From: Favolaschia claudopus
Taxonomy: Eukaryota > Basidiomycota > Agaricomycetes > Agaricales > Mycenaceae
NCBI GenBank assembly: GCA_037176885.1
Contig: JAWWNJ010000059.1
Location: 744,001-808,000 of the forward strand
DNA: 64,000 nucleotides
Direction: 5' to 3'
The translations under genes were made by a program, and so were the position numbers. Shown here in pieces: positions 1-12,200 of this stretch. Position 1 is the stretch's first letter, and each line of letters starts with the position of its first letter. The notes under the pieces were generated by a model. That model was not told the DNA's origin and did no database searches. It saw only the letters and a list, made by a program, of their open reading frames with translations.

Positions 1-1679
1 GTGCGTGTTTTTCACTGACGTCCAGACGGTGCTTCCTGACCTGATCTATAGATATTCTTATTATGTTTGCCGCACCTGTGCACTAGGCCAGATAGTTGTC
101 TAGATTCAACAGAGCTTACATGTAGTTCAAACTACCTCGGATTCATCTATAGACGTAAGATTGGGGTGAACGGCGAGCTCGGAGAGCATGATTGAGACTG
201 GCAAAACCTGAAGACGTTGAATTGAGAGATAAATTCTGTTGAGATAAAGTCGAACATCGAGGTTTAGGTCCGTAAAAGTCTCGGTTGTCAGAAAAAATAG
301 CGGAACATGTGAAGATCCTACTTGGTCTCATCCGGGATAGAGTGTGTACACACTGAGATCATGTGAGAATCTGAGACGGACGAGGAACGGGACTTGTGCG
401 CGAGAGATTCGCGGAAGATGTGTTGTTGGAAAACTAAAAGCAGTGAGTGTGTATTTTGTTGGCTATCCCAATCAATTTAATTACACAAGTAGGCAGTTAC
501 ATTCAAGCTGAAAGCATGCATTTTAATACTGCGCCTGCATAAAGCACTCCACAATACTTGCGGCCACCGGAGTTCAATTGCGTTGAGTAAATTCTACGAA
601 CAAGTCAGCGAGCGTCGATCCAAAGGTGTGTTTTGTTTATCTATTGTTCGTACCATACTTATCAACAATGTCCTCAGGTAGTCCGCCCGTGAACTGGAGA
701 TCTTGTAGCAGGACTGGAGTTCCATCGCGCGCGGTGTTCACACGTAGATAACACATGTATTGGTATATGGACCTTAATATCATCTCATTTCATCCTGAAT
801 TCTGCTCCGTAACCCATTATTTTCATTGTCTCGTTCCATGATTTCGTGCTTGTTGAGGGAGCAATTCGGACTTGAGACTGATTTCCATGGAATCGGTACA
901 TTAAAAAGGCACATGAAAACGTCGAAAAAGAGTACGATTTTGTTCACGCGCTGGGACATGAATTTCAGGGAATGCTCGATGATTTTCAGTATAAGAGGAC
1001 ATGAATTTTGGGGTACCAAGGTACATGATTTTCATGTGCCCCGAGTCTCACAGTGCAACCAAAATCCAACCGAACTTGGAGGTTTGCTTGTGGTTCACTG
1101 GTTCTGGGTGTTTAGCCCAAGTACTCAAGGAAATTGTGCCTAGGTAATTGCTATATGGTCTTCAGCATTAATACAGCCTCAGAGTATGGCTGTGAGAGCA
1201 CCTGCAGACAATTCAACGTGAATTCAGTGTCGAGAATGGGTCATCGGCGTTTTCGGACTGAGTGTGAGAACGGCCGAGGAAACTTCCGAGAAGATCTTGA
1301 ATTTGATTGGCTGAGAGTATGTCCCAAGGAGGCAGTTGCTCCGAAAGGACATACCTCTTAGAGTATTTTGAATACCTCTGATGTGCCTAATCAGGGCATA
1401 AGAAATCAAGATTGCAATTGCTTTGGAAGGTGCTACAGTGACTTTGAAGCGCTAATTTCTTGGAAACAGAGTCTCAGCTACATAGTGAGTCTCTCCCTTT
1501 TCTCTCCCTTTCTCTTCTCTTTTTGCAACCTGAAAACTTGAATTCCGCCGGCTCTCCACAGACATAATTCATAAGCCTTCTGCCCAATATGGTTGCGGCC
1601 AAAACTTCATGACCAGTCGGAATCTTGCTCAGAATCCTTCAGGATCGGAGATTTATCAGGAACTTGGGTATGGTTTATA
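1..1679. other. No recognisable gene
   Basis: Open frames here are short and overlap one another on both strands, and none gives a protein I recognise. Around 850-1050 there are several short words of the type catgaaaa / gacatgaattt, which recur loosely near 22.5-22.65 kb. I see nothing else that can be supported. Confidence 0.5.
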
Positions 1680-2110
1680 TGGTGCGGATCACTTAGTCAC
1701 CACCACATCTGTGCAAGTCCTAAATCCGCCGGAGGCGAAAATTTTTTCAAACATGCACTTTGTTGGCCAATTTTCCTGCCGAAACAATCAAGTTGTGTGA
1801 GCCCGAAGTAATTTTTTGTTGTAAGTTTCAATGCAAAGGGCTTGCCAGGTGCTCGTTGAACAGTATGTTGAAGGTAAAAGACCCTCTTAACCCACTTCTA
1901 CAAGCTTTGTGAGGCGTATGTGGTGTGCAGTCCCAATTTAGCTTGGTGAAAAATGTATTACTCAGGCAAATCTGCTGCTAATCAAAATCCCTCTTGGGAA
2001 AGTTTCTCTCACTGAAAGGAGCACTTTGGCAAGAGGAATAAGAAATCAGGTTTTTTTGGGTGAGTAATAACCGTTGTCACAGAGTGGTGGTGACTAAGTG
2101 ATCCGCACCA
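1680..2110. mobile_element. MITE with TA duplication
   Basis: The ends are inverted repeats about 29 bp long: the left arm begins TGGTGCGGATCACTTAGTCA and the right arm at 2082-2110 is its reverse complement. The element is flanked on both sides by TA (1678-1679 and 2111-2112). It is 431 bp long with no coding capacity. TA duplications are typical of the Tc1/mariner superfamily, so a non-autonomous mariner-type element is the likeliest reading; no transposase was seen to confirm the superfamily. Confidence 0.8.
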
Positions 2111-2629
2111 TAGGTGATATTTTTATTTCAGGGGAATCGGAGATACTCCTAACCTAGGGTTACAAAACGCGAAGTTTTAACAGCGAAAAACCCAAATTGT
2201 GTGTACTAAACTCGCGAGTTTGGGGCAGGTAATCAAGTCTTTGTCTGCCTTTCCGCCTCTGCAGCCCCACAGTCCGAGTCAAATCTCTTGACCGCGAAAT
2301 CGGCAATGAGTGGGCGAGATTGATGGCGCTGCACAGCCACAGGCACGAGTGATCCGCAATCAAAAGCGCGAAGTTGCCGTGCAAAACACGGAAAACCGAT
2401 TTTTCGAAGTTTTGCTCCAGTACGTTTGTAGATTACCTTCTTGCAACGCTATTTACACAATCCCAGCATGTCTCAATGAAAACTGACGTGACAGTATCAA
2501 TTACCAAATTGGGACTGCGACTTGTCACGAAGTTCGGTCCGCAACCATACACGGCGGGGTCTGTCACCAAGCTCGGACGACACCACCACAGCCTCACGGA
2601 ACGACTTCATTCAGCTCCAGGACATTCGG

Positions 2630-4141
2630 CGAATTGAGAAAGCGATTGAGGGAATCAATCCATTCACTTGCACTCCGACGACGGCAAATCAACACTCCTC
2701 TGGGTCAAGAGGCTCCGCGCGCAAGGCATGCTACTTGGCTTCAAGGCAAAGTCTCAACCACCGCCGGCAGACTCGGGTCTCGAGCCAGATGTGTTTATTC
2801 TGATGGTGCAGACAAAATGGCAGAAACAAAAGTTTGAACAATACGGCCGGGAGCTCGTGTGCATCGATGCGACACACAATACGACAATCTCAATCTCACA
2901 ACACTACTTGTGAGAGATAAATGGCATCACGGTACGACATTTCATTGGCTTCTAGAGTTCGCTTACAGTCTTCCGACAGGCATCCCCATTGCGTTCATGC
3001 TAGCATCCGATGGCAAGCAACAAACGATTTCATACTTTCTTCGACTTCATCGACAGCAGTCACCCGACATTATTCCGGCCTACATTCATGTCCGACTTTG
3101 TTTGGGGCCAAATCAATGCCTGCAATGCCGAGTATCGAGCACTTGTTTTGTTGTGTTGGTGGCACGTCCTTCACACTTGGCAACAACACTTCAAAATATC
3201 CCTGCGTCCAGAGCTGTGGGAGCTCCTCAAGCGTTGGATCAGGATTGTGGATCACGACATCATCCCCATGTGGTCCGCCGTTTACCGCAAGAATCTTAAA
3301 CTTTCTCAGAACCGCGATACAAATATGCTTATCGAAGCGTCAGGATTTTGTTACCTGTCTTGCGAATGTGCGGCTTATATGTTCCACAGATGGCATCACA
3401 TTTTGAAAACCAAATTCCTACAAGGAAAGCGGAATCGGCGCGCTGATCACCTACTCAATATAATAGTCAATGAAGTAACTCCATACTAGTTCTCAAACAA
3501 CGCCGTCAGGATCTCGGTTTTGAGGGTATCGATGCAGAGGTTCGCAAGCGTCAAGACATCACCGAGCCCAAGTTACGACAACCGATGTCGAGGTAGGAAC
3601 CGGACCCAGTTATTACTAAGAACCTACGATGCAGGTCACGGTCGTTAATCAATACCGCGTCAAGTCTCGGTCCAAACCCTCATACATCTACGTTGTCGAC
3701 ATTTCAGCATACACCTGTACCTGCCTCGACTATCCCCTCATTTTGTATTGTAAAAACATTGCCGCTGTTCAGACTTTATTGAAGGAAGTCGTTACAACTA
3801 CTGTTCTCCCTGGGACCAAGGAAAGCCCGAGCTCCGACCCCGGTAGCACAAACGAAGAAGTTGACAGCAGTTCGGACACCGTCTCCCACGCCGACAACGA
3901 CAGCCCTGATGATGAGCCTCCGTACCCTCATCAGATACAACCTCCGCCGACGACTCGTAATTTAACCCTGCTGGCGCGACGTCTCGACACTTTGGCCGCT
4001 CGTCTCCGCCACTCTCGTGTACAGGAATCAAGTTTCCCATCGCTAGCTGCGGTTGCAAATAAGCTCTACTCAGTAGGGCTCTTCACCGTACGTACCGGGT
4101 GTCGAAACCACCGGGAAGCGAGCGAGGCAAACCTAAGTTAG
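2630..4141 (+). pseudogene. Mutator-like (MULE) transposase, decayed
   Basis: The product would be a DDE transposase of the MULE class. In order one can read a first catalytic aspartate in CIDATHNTT, then FMLASDGKQQ, a second aspartate in FMSDFVWGQINACNAEY, the CWWH block, the third acidic residue in LIEA-WHHILKTKF, and a C-terminal SWIM-type zinc finger (CTCLDYPLILYCKN, about 3714-3760). Two in-frame introns restore the family order: 2932-2979 (48 bp, joining KWHH to GIPIAFML) and 3339-3389 (51 bp, joining LIEA to WHHILK). The copy is dead. The frame is lost once near 2885, where CIDATHNTT leaves the frame of YDNLNLTTLL, and again near 3085. A stop follows VNEVTPY at 3487, before the SWIM part. 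The expected histidine of the SWIM motif is asparagine. No terminal repeats were found. The N-terminus is unclear. The assignment as a MULE is firm from the motif order. Confidence 0.85.
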
Positions 4142-4310
4142 GCAACTATGACGCAAGTGGATTTCAGGCTGTGCAAGCTGTGAATCCTAAGTACTATAAG
4201 TCTCTTTATCTGCTTATATTTACGTTTTGATCAGTAAATATGTGTCTGACACCTCTTGGCACTCGTCAAGCTACTGGAGGTCGCAAGGGCAACAATTTCG
4301 TATCTTACGC

Positions 4311-4521
4311 CACTGTGCGAAGTATTTGTCATGAAATTCAAAACAATAATGAGGAATTTCAAGATTCCTGATGTTTTGTCATAAACCACATCATGAAATT
4401 CAAGATGCCTTTCATGATGCTCAGAAACCCATTTTTACAATAGCTGTTGAGCATATGCACTCATGACAAAATGTCATGAATCTCATGATGCAAAACTGTC
4501 AAATTTTTGCCAAGTCCACTA
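4311..4521. repeat. ATGATG-rich palindromic repeat, copy 1
   Basis: A segment of about 210 bp begins CACTGTGCGAAGTATTTGTC and ends near CCAAGTCCACTAG. It is full of short self-complementary words (tcatgatg, catcatga, tcatgaaattc). The same two ends occur in inverted orientation at 14782-14988, and one end occurs at about 29466-29508. This indicates a dispersed non-autonomous element. The superfamily is unknown because no clean target duplication is visible. Confidence 0.6.
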
Positions 4522-5262
4522 GCCAGGTTGTTGAGTGCCCAATATTCTACTCACACATCATCTACCCCTCCCTAATGTAAAGAGGGGTTGAAGAAGGTGG
4601 CTCAGGAATATCGGTAACAGGCTCAGTAGTCTGACTCGATGTAGCCGGATATATGTCAGAGCTAGTAAATCCACTTGGATGTATGCACCTCGCTTCATTT
4701 CGTAGTACCAGGCTGAAATCATGCGTTCCACTCCGTCCAGGGTTAGATACTTCTTTCACATTTTTGCTTCGTTTCACCGCCAAAGAATCATGATGTTATC
4801 TATGTTACAAATACCACCTCTTCCAAATAACGAAAGTCATCCGTGTTGAACGTCTTGAGAATCTTCTAAGACGCCATCCACGTCAGACTTTCGTTCGTTC
4901 TGTCTTGTGCTTGAGGGAAGGATTCTGGCCGTGGATGGACACCCAGCATTCCTCTGGAGGAGGTGTCAATCACCTGTCAGAAAAAACGGGCTTCCCTTCC
5001 TCTCGACCAATGGCGGGCTCGCCGTCCCTCGAAGATGAGTCATGACCTGGAAGCATTGCGCAAGGCAATCGACAACCTTCCCAAAGCTTACCGCTCAGGT
5101 CGTCGCAATGGTCTGGTGGCTTGTAACGAAGGCGTGGCTTAAGTCGGGGCTTGCAGACGGCATAAATTACACTGATTCATTAAAATTCACAACAAGTAGC
5201 TGTCGAGAATATATTCATAATCTGCCCTGTGAATATGAATATGATATACTACGAATACGATA
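4522..5262. other. No recognisable gene
   Basis: Only short overlapping frames are present. The stretch ends in an AT-rich segment (5200-5262, repeated gaatatgaatatgatat words) into which the element at 5263 inserted; a related AT-rich segment continues on the other side at 5850-5900. Confidence 0.5.
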
Positions 5263-5829
5263 CAGTCGCAAACCCCGAAGCGAAACGGCACTAGGAAGCG
5301 AAACACTCGCCGAACACAAGGTTAGCGCTTTCCCCCTGGGCCGTATCTTTGCATGTAGGTACCCCACTATCTGAGCACCCAAACCAAAAAAGGAATTGTG
5401 TTGAAAGTCTTCTCGCCGCCGGCAATGGCCTTGTTTGTTTCAGCTTTGTTTATGCCGGCAGATGCACCAATGCGAAATATTATTTCTTCTCTAGAATTGT
5501 GGCCGATGACATACGGTAGTAATATAGACAGTCATTTTGAGGCGGATTGCATCGAAAGTACTGAACAAACTGGTCGATTTGCGCGAGAATGGCTCAATTT
5601 GTTGTGTTTTGTAGTGTTTTCGCTATCACGTTATTTGGCGATATTTGACTCGCCCCACAAATTTCCCTCGTTCTCAACGAAAACATAGTCGATTCACTTG
5701 ATTCTTGATTGTAAGTGGTAGCCAGGGGAATAAACTATAAGTCTATAACAAACGCCACCCGTTTTCGCTTCCTAGTCCACCCAAAATCAAGGGAAGATGC
5801 TAAACGTTTCGCTTCGGGGTTTGCGACTG
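5263..5829. mobile_element. MITE with TA duplication
   Basis: Inverted ends begin CAGTCGCAAACCCCGAAGCG on the left; the right end at 5803-5829 is the reverse complement. TA flanks both sides (5261-5262 and 5830-5831). The right arm carries extra sequence between two blocks that are nearly adjacent in the left arm (GAAACG and AGGAAGCGAAA), so the arms are unequal. Length 567 bp; no coding potential. The TA duplication suggests a mariner-type non-autonomous element. Confidence 0.75.
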
Positions 5830-5889
5830 TACGGCCCTGGGAGGTGAATACAATACGGATATGAATATGATAGCCTTTTGACGTATTAT

Positions 5890-6400
5890 ATTCGTATTTG
5901 GCCACCGATAATCTGGAGGAGGAGAATGGTTGATCCGTGTGTGGTTGCGGAAAGCCCAGATAAGACACAAATCTAAATCAGACACAGGGACTGCGGGCAA
6001 AATACACTCGCCGCCTTGTTCGCCCGTCGTCTTTGTCCAAGCCAGGTGAATGCTAATGACTTCCTTGCCATTGGAAATCCGCGTGCAGCGGCAAGTATCC
6101 AGAAGCCGCGTGAATTTATTCTTGTTCCGAACGAGGAACTCCTCGAGACGACAACAACCCTGGACCCAAAATGCCGTGAGTGCTGCAGCCCAAGACGCTG
6201 CACCCGGAGGAGAATTGACATCAAGAGAGGAGCGGTATGCCCGAAGGTGGTCTCGCATCGCATGATAGGGCCTCGCGGAGTGCAACCCCACGTCGGTCTG
6301 CCGCTTTCTTGTGCAGGGAGAGAACAGGCCCGTCACCGTCACCGTTCCACACCGCGTTGTTGTAGAGATGCCATAGACGAAGTCCATTGATCTGAAAGCT
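5890..6400 (-). pseudogene. Tyrosine recombinase catalytic domain fragment
   Basis: The minus strand encodes part of a phage-integrase-fold (tyrosine) recombinase of the kind common in agaricomycete mobile elements (DIRS- or Crypton-related). Recognisable blocks are AALTAFWVQGCCRLEEFLV, then a lysine-containing stretch reading HLAWTKTTGEQGGECILPAV, then DLDLCLIWAFRNHTRIN followed by SPPPDY. Two reading frames must be combined, so the copy is frameshifted. The C-terminal part with the HxxR box and nucleophilic tyrosine is absent, so the fragment is truncated where the AT-rich flank begins. The open frame is 340 codons (5800-6822), but its N-terminal third is not recognisable. A different tyrosine recombinase, more complete, lies at 15.6-20.1 kb. 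Confidence 0.7.
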
Positions 6401-6839
6401 ACTTGCCCAAGAACCAAGAGAAACCAGTGAATACGTATCCAATAATAATGTTTGGTACAGGTTTGTTTGGAGCTTGTTTCAAGTTTTCTGCCATTTTTCA
6501 ATCCCAACAAGTTGTACATCTGTGCATCGAAATTGAATATAATATCAGCGTTTAGGCCAATTAGAATACCAATTAGAATACATATGGCTAGACGGTTTGG
6601 CAAGCTAATAGACATCAGGATATCGAGCCTGAGAATTCTGGATTTTCCGACACACACTTGGGCGAGACGAAAGCGGGAGCTGTGGACGGTGTCGCGGATC
6701 TGCTGGGACATCAAGGACGAGTGAATAGGAGAAGTCGTAGGTCCGGCGTAGGAGCAGACGAGGACCGGATGATTTGAATCCCGGGGCCCTATTTTACTCG
6801 ACAGCAGCTTGAGCCATGCCAATCGGCCGGCTCCATCTA

Positions 6840-7725
6840 CTCGGTATTGACAAAAGTAACCGTTAAGGCGACGATTGCTTCGCGACCACGTGATATTTCT
6901 CCAAGACTTCGAGTTTGAAAAATACGTCAGGATATTCCTTAAACCTACACAAGTTGTTGTGGGTAACCTCTGTTCCTGACGCTCTTCAGAGCCAGCGCAA
7001 TTTTGGCAATAGCTTGAAATTCACCTGTGTCTTTCAACTTCTGCTCATTGTTCAACGGAAATCTTAGCAACTGCCCTTCCAGGCCACTTTCGACTACCTC
7101 TAGCTTGCACATGTGATCTATTCAGATGTTTTTGCACACTTGCTTTGGCTAGTAAGGGTGGTAAACAAGCCTACAATCTGAAAACTCTTCGGCCCCTTAC
7201 TTGACCAAACATGGGGAATTACGGAAGCCATGGAGGCCTACTCTGGGATAAAAGTATATTGAATGTGTAGATAATAGGGCTCAGCACTGTGATGGATTAG
7301 AAATTAACCAAGACTGTAGCTAAATTCTTTGCTCTTAGCATCTTTGAACGGCCACGCAATATTTGGGTCCGTGCAGGAGGGACGGTTGAAATTGAACCAG
7401 TCCAATGTTGACAAGAAATTGATACAATCAGAGATTTCGAGCAGTGAGGGGCTGAAATGGATCCTCAAGTATGGCCTACCGTCCGAGGGCATGTTCTTGA
7501 ACTTCAAGAAAATTGGAAATGCAGTCATTTATTGCAACAAACAGTGCAAAACAGCTGCAAATTAGAATCCGCCGAGAAATCAGTTGTGCTTGATGGATTG
7601 GTTCAGGCCTTTGTCCGATGCCGTTCAAAACATGCAGGAGAACATTCCGATGCATTTTAACCTATTACATACTGCAATATTCGGACCATACGAGTCGATT
7701 CACGGTTACTTTTGTCAATACCGAG
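6840..7725. mobile_element. TA element family 1, copy a
   Basis: Inverted termini read CTCGGTATTGACAAAAGTAA on the left, with the reverse complement ending at 7725. TA flanks both ends (6838-6839, 7726-7727). Length 886 bp with no long reading frame. Three further copies with the same termini lie at 29893-31140, 32910-33436 and 58541-59390. The TA duplication and short conserved termini indicate a Tc1/mariner-type family mobilised by a transposase encoded elsewhere. Confidence 0.85.
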
Positions 7726-7967
7726 TAATTCCTGTTTGCTTTGACTTCAGCGCCGGCCCTGGTCCTCGTTCATCTGCCGGATCGAACGCCTAACCTACCC
7801 ATATGAAAAACGTTCTTGAGTGGCTAGATTTTTGCCCCCCGGTTTGGACAGCAGAGGCGGACCCGCGGAGTCCACACTAGGATGGGAACGTAGGAAGAAG
7901 CAGATGAAAGCAAACGCGCTGTTCGAGTTTCACTGTGAGGTGCAATTGGTTCCCCCCATACAAAATG

Positions 7968-9094
7968 CTACAGTATGTCCAGTTCCTCGTTTTTAATCTT
8001 TTTCTCTATGATGGTTCCCTCAACAAAGGAAGACGATGGGTCGGGTAATTTTTGGTGGCGAGTTGGAGGCTTGTTTTGCTGGGCTTTGAGTTCCTGTATG
8101 ACGAAGCAGGGAACTTTAGCTTCACAGAGAAACCAGCAGAGGTCCAGCTCTGTAATCTTGTCGCCGTTGATCCAAAGGCCCATACGTCCGTCGTCAGCAG
8201 GTGGTATAGACTGCTGTACGAGTCGCTTTATCTAGAAAAGTCATCGTTTATCACGCTAGGAGAGCTCGTAACCATAGACCATGTCATTCGCATCCTGACG
8301 CGCGTGGTCGGAGAAAGGATAAAGCGCAGCGTAGGCGCACCATGCTCGCTTGATACGTAGATCTAAGCCAATGAATAATGATACCATTTTAAGAAATCTA
8401 CAAACTTGCCTCTCTGCCATTTTGTGACCTCGTCAACAGCATCACCATAGTCGTCAACTTTTTCCAGGTATTCCAAATTGTTGCCTGGGCACCAAAAGCA
8501 GGCACTGGATGCCGCGTCGAGTACAGATGAAGGGAGATTGAAATGAGTGAGTTTAAGTCGGGCAATCTCTTTGTTGGCTGCTTTATGCTGCTGTTTTAGC
8601 AATTGGATAAACCCGTCGGAAAGCCCGGGAGGGTTAAAATTCCAGACGTCGTGCACTTTAACGAATGCGGCGTCGCCTTCATCTAAATTCCGGGCCTCTC
8701 TCTCGATGAAAGGGAGCCATAGTTGCTTCGGATCCGGATACTGAGAATTGACCGTAGGGTCTCCCGGTCCAATGTGTCCATCCAATCGGGGATGAACAGA
8801 GATATAGTTGGGGGCATATGGATCCCGCAGGCCCGGATAGAATGGGACTTGGCTTGAGTTTGGGCTCCACAAATGGTACTGCTGATGCCCAATCTTGAAC
8901 GCTTTAACTTGTCGACGAGGGAGCGAATCCACCCAAATTGACCGTACGAGGGAAGTATCAATGCATGGCGGTTCCTCATAGCCGTGATAGCTTTGGAGTC
9001 GCGGTCCTTTGTAGCCATAGACTGGGGAGTTGGCGTCGCGATACCCTTCCATGGCCGTCAACGACGGCGGTGGCCAGAATATTCCCACGATCAC
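7968..9094 (-). CDS. Uncharacterised basidiomycete protein, probably broken
   Basis: Two open stretches lie on the minus strand. The larger (9094 to 8363, 243 residues) has a normal globular composition with many aromatic residues and prolines (e.g. LWLPFIEREARNLDEGD and VWNFNPPGLSDGFIQLLKQ). A second (8183 to 7968) contains ITELDLCWFLCEAKVPCFVI. Their layout resembles uncharacterised proteins that recur in transposon-rich agaricomycete regions; that resemblance is from memory and was not checked. Between them (8184-8362) no frame reads through and no convincing splice pair was found, so the gene may be broken. No catalytic motif, signal peptide or membrane segment is visible. The start at 9094 is the first ATG; an upstream exon cannot be excluded because a MITE begins at 9133. 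Confidence 0.5.
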
Positions 9095-9132
9095 GCTTTC
9101 AAGTCAGGGCCACTCATTCCCAACTCATTCCG

Positions 9133-9940
9133 TAGTCTCGGAAAAGGCCCCCGGTCACTAGTCACTACCCATCAGGTCCGTCGGGTTGGCGAGCAGAATC
9201 TGATTTACTCTATGATTTTGGCCCTTTGAGGTCTGATTTACTTTTCATCCAGTCCTAGAAAATCGATTTTTCGCCCCAGGACCTTCTCAAGCTGATTTCT
9301 GGCGGTTTTGACCTTGGAACTGCTGAGTTCTCACTGATTTGGCTATCCAAAACGTCAATTTCGGCTTCCGATTCACCCTCCAAACCAACTACACTAAACA
9401 TTTCTCACGCTCCGCGCGATTTACTCTTTACTCTACTTATTTCAGCCGGACGTTTGCAAATTTCTGGCTGTTTTACTCTATTTTCCGGCCGCAGATTGGG
9501 CCATTTTTGGACGTTGATCTACTCTATCCGCGACGGACCTAATAGGTAGTGGCCGGGGGCCTCTCGAAAACCCAGACGTTTATCCGCAATCCGTAATTAA
9601 TACGTGCCTTTTCCCTTTCCCACCATGTCGAATTCGTATATTTCGACGTTGGGGCCTCAAGCCGGATGAACTGGCAATCGGCCGCTGAGGAGTCAAAAGA
9701 TGTGTGCTGCTACTAGTAGCCTGAGCCAGTGTGGCGAGTTGCCTGCGCAAATCTTCGTTTTCTTGTTCGGCAGCTTTGACCATGAATGGTCGTAAAGAAA
9801 GCTTGGCGAAGAGGAAGGGGGGAAACTCTGCATTGCTTCGGCAGAATAACCCACCCGCGTTTTGATGCTTTTTTTTACAGATTAGGAAAGAGCTCCGAGC
9901 CCTCTCGGATTGCGGCTAAACGTCTGGGTTTCCGAGACTA
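9133..9940. mobile_element. MITE (TAGTCTCGGAAA ends) hosting another MITE
   Basis: The left end starts TAGTCTCGG at 9133, and the right end finishes at 9940 with the reverse complement. The arm reads TAGTCTCGGAAACCCAGACG and continues into a shared block, CCGCAATCCG. The left arm is split by the insertion at 9146-9561. The ends are close to those of the element at 11490-12035 (TAGTCTCGGATACCCAGAC), so both belong to one family. I found no matching target duplication around 9133 and 9940, so the exact limits are less certain than for its relative. Confidence 0.6.
9146..9561. mobile_element. Nested MITE with GGCCCCCGG ends
   Basis: Inverted arms of about 38 bp begin GGCCCCCGGTCACTAGTCAC and end at 9561 with the reverse complement (a few mismatches). 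The flanks are tctcggaaaa (9136-9145) and tctcgaaaac (9562-9571), an imperfect 9-10 bp duplication made of the arm sequence of the surrounding element. This shows insertion into that older MITE. Length 416 bp, no coding capacity. The duplication length suits a Mutator-type element, but the match is not perfect. Confidence 0.65.
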
Positions 9941-11369
9941 GAGTTGACACGAGTTGGTCACACCGCCTCGCCTCGCCTCAGCTCGCGGCAACACCAGCTC
10001 TCGAACACATGCATTACAAATCTCTTGCTCGAGTGTTGACATGAGAGCTGCTGTTCATTGGACGCTTGTTTTCGGTGTCGGAGTCATATCTCATCTGGTT
10101 TTAACTCCCCAGGACTTCGGTCGATTAGCCGTGGCCAGGGACGAGAGACGGTATTGCCTTCAAGACCCGGATTTTCTGACAGCGGCCAGCGCACATGGTC
10201 TTTGGCATACTTTACCTCAAGAGGCCGCAGATCTCTGGATCTTGCCCACTACTTATTATTGCAGTTTGCATATGTATTGGCACAGCCGCATTTTGTGGAA
10301 TTTTGAGAAAATTTGAGATGCCAGTGCCCCAGTATATAACTTATTTCTCCCTCAATTCTGTGTGGATTCCTCTGAGTCCATAACCAAAGTTCACCGTTTT
10401 GGAAGGCGCGTCCAGCCGTACCAGATTTATAGCTAAATACGCGTGTCATAAATTCCCAATATCCTTCAAACGTGTAAATTCACGCTTTCTCAAGGGTGAG
10501 ACTCTAACTTTTGTGAATGGTAATTGCCCAGGCTAGAGTCAGTTGGAATTGTGTTCGTGATAATGGCAGTCCATTAGCTTCCCATTCTGCTGTTCTCGGA
10601 AGAATAGGAATCCAATCTGGTTGTACACCTTCCCAGCCTTCAGTTGGTGGTCCTATTTTTCCTATTTAAAATCATTTGACAGGCTGAATTTGGAAACACA
10701 TAGCTGTATATTCAGGACAGTGCAGGCTGGCAAATCTTTCCTATGCTCCCTGACAAGTACCAAATTTTCTTGCCAACACCTTGAGTTCCATTGATCAGCT
10801 CTTTTAATGTCCACAGGTTACGAGTGATCATGATATGAGCACCTTCTGCTAAAATGATTCCTGCCTCCAACGGTCCAACCCCTCCGCATCCTCAGCTGAT
10901 GCTTTTCTAGATTTTTGCTCCGTTAACACGGTTATGCTTAGCTCTTCAGCAAGCCCTGGTCTTATTGAGTGCTGCTCACTGCGTTTTGTTTACCATGTCA
11001 ACTGCTTCCACTCGGAGACTTTGCGCAGAGCCACCCTGGCTCTCACGGCATGCGCTCTGGAGCGGCTATGCGCTATGGTGGCTCATTCGGTGGCTGGAAG
11101 AACCACTTGAAATTCATTTTCTTCGGCATTTTTGCCCCCTGGATGACCTCAGAGCGCTAAGCTCCCAAACCCCCAGGAAGCACCACAACTTTCCACGCCA
11201 ACCGTCGGTTTCGGAAGAACCGGCGGAAAACGCATCAAATAAAGCGGGAAACTGGTACATAACTTCCCATAGTACTAAATAGTTTTTTTTTTTCGAATAT
11301 CTGTGCTTTTCCGGAAGAGATGCCGAGGGACCCCATCGGGCTCAGATCTCATTTCTAACCCGTAAGATA
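9941..11369. other. No recognisable gene
   Basis: A 120-codon open frame at 9954-10316 and a 105-codon frame at 10965-11282 are present, but each is overlapped by open frames in other phases and neither resembles a known protein. No repeats with clear ends were found. Confidence 0.45.
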
Positions 11370-12198
11370 CAGCTGTTTTACGGTTTTTGTCCGGTTTCTG
11401 ATGGAGTGGGGCATTTCGTTTCTTGTTTACACCTGTGTGCCTCCGAGTCGCCGTATGGCTCCACTCTGACCTCAAATTGGGCTATTTTCTAGTCTCGGAT
11501 ACCCAGACGTTCCTCCGCAGTTCGAGAGGGCGAGATTGGATATATCGGAGCTACTTCCTAATCTGTAATTTCAATGACAGGTTTTGGCGTTTGATTGATT
11601 TTGAGGGTGATCGAAACAAGGGCGTAGGAACGTCTGGGCCACTTCTATTGGGTCACCTACCATAACCCGCTTCGCAGTCGCTTCGCGCGTCACCGCGTCC
11701 ACTTCGACACTACTTCGACCATGCCTCCGGAGGGTGGCGACGGTCACCCCGCCCCCTGCGAGCGCTCTCAACATCTCCTACATGATGTGAGCGGCAGGCA
11801 GCCACTGAATATGGCTACAATTCAAAGCATACACGCGACGCAATGAGCTCGGCGGGGGTTATGGTAGGTCGTCCAATGGAAGTGGCCCAGACCTTCCTAA
11901 GTCCCCACATCCATCATCACGAAAATCAATCAAACGTCAAAACTGTCATTGGAATTACGGATTAGGAAAGAGCTCCGGCTCTGCGTAAACTACGCTAACA
12001 AGGATTACGCAGGAAGGTCTGGGTATCCGAGACTACTATTTTCGGCATTTTGCTCCACCAGTAAATGCAGTGGGGCTGCGGTAGAGCGGTTGAACTGCCA
12101 CCGGCTCATCGGCGAGGGCACGCACAAGCAATCAGAGGTAAACAACTTCTGAAGAACCCCACCCCATCAGAAACCGGACAAAAACCGTAAAACAGCTG
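11370..12198. mobile_element. TA-flanked MITE split by a later insertion
   Basis: The left arm begins CAGCTGTTTTACGGTTTTTG at 11370; the right arm at 12150-12198 is its reverse complement, including the inner TTTCTGATGG block. TA flanks both ends (11368-11369, 12199-12200). The element at 11490-12035 lies inside it with its own duplication. Without that insertion the MITE would be about 275 bp. The outermost bases (CAGCTGTTTT) resemble those of TA family 2 (CAGCCGTTTT), which may indicate the same superfamily. Confidence 0.75.
11490..12035. mobile_element. Nested MITE with long inverted repeats
   Basis: Inverted repeats of about 190 bp start TAGTCTCGGATACCCAGAC; most of the 546-bp element is arm. 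The duplication ctattttc is perfect (11482-11489 and 12036-12043). The first eight bases equal those of the Mutator-type element at 33786, but the duplication here is 8 bp, so hAT or Mutator origin remains open. It interrupts the TA-flanked element at 11370-12198 and is therefore younger. Confidence 0.8.
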
Positions 12199-12200
12199 TA

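Noticed and set aside
5800..6822. 340-codon minus frame as an intact recombinase
   Set aside because: Only part of it matches, the match continues in another frame, and the C-terminal catalytic part is missing; called a fragment.
6840..7725. LTR interpretation of paired repeats in the window
   Set aside because: The paired ends are inverted, not direct, and are flanked by TA.
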